Origin: Candidatus Omnitrophica bacterium CG02_land_8_20_14_3_00__42_8
GTDB lineage: Bacteria; Omnitrophota; Gorgyraeia; Gorgyraeales; Gorgyraeaceae
Assembly: GCA_002780805.1 (NCBI GenBank)
Contig: PEUD01000019.1
Span: forward strand, 1 to 5,419
Direction of reading: 5' to 3'
DNA: 5,419 nucleotides
The translations under genes and the position numbers were made by a program. Every line of letters starts with the position of its first letter. Positions within the stretch are counted from its first letter, which is position 1. Positions 5,416-5,419 of this stretch are shown here, in pieces. The notes below the pieces were generated by a model that was not told where the DNA came from, searched no databases, and saw only the letters and a list, made by a program, of their open reading frames with translations.

Positions 5416-5419
5416 ATAT

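Overview
The window holds a single plus-strand operon of six membrane-protein genes. Five are complete and the first is cut by the left edge. Together they encode the core of an Mrp/Mnh-type multisubunit cation/proton antiporter, or the equivalent antiporter module of an Mbh-like membrane complex. SD-like sequences before several genes, ATGA overlaps and tight spacing point to a bacterium. Moderate GC and the dense scatter of small palindromic and GTCGAA-type repeats resemble uncultured lineages such as Omnitrophota. That placement is an impression and cannot be proved from this sequence.

Layout: a large NuoL/MrpA-like antiporter subunit (from before base 1 to 1811); a small MbhD+MbhE-like protein matching the C-terminal module of MrpA (1845-2366); MrpB (2363-2803); MrpC, NuoK-like (2814-3152); MrpD, the second large antiporter subunit (3153-4661); and MrpE (4782-5276). 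This is the canonical Mrp order A-B-C-D-E, with MrpA split into two polypeptides. MrpF and MrpG would be expected next. They are not visible in the last 143 bases, which carry a small mobile-element-like structure instead. No catalytic module (hydrogenase or NADH dehydrogenase) is visible, so a stand-alone Na+(K+)/H+ antiporter cannot be told from the ion-pumping arm of a larger redox complex.

Working together, the two large subunits would supply proton/cation half-channels built around buried Lys, His and Glu residues. The MbhD/E protein, MrpB, MrpC and MrpE would form the rest of the membrane assembly that couples proton flow to cation movement.

The unusual part is the non-coding structure inside the operon. 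There are two palindromes of one family: one embedded in frame in the first gene (140-172), the other at the junction of the first two genes (1808-1836). A four-copy heptanucleotide repeat lies inside the first gene (1281-1308). An approximately 120-bp structured repeat fills the mrpD-mrpE gap and appears to supply the start of mrpE (4661-4785). A MITE-like element with terminal inverted repeats and a 7-bp flanking direct repeat lies after mrpE (5306-5415). The first large subunit also seems to lack the conserved TM5 glutamate that its partner MrpD keeps.
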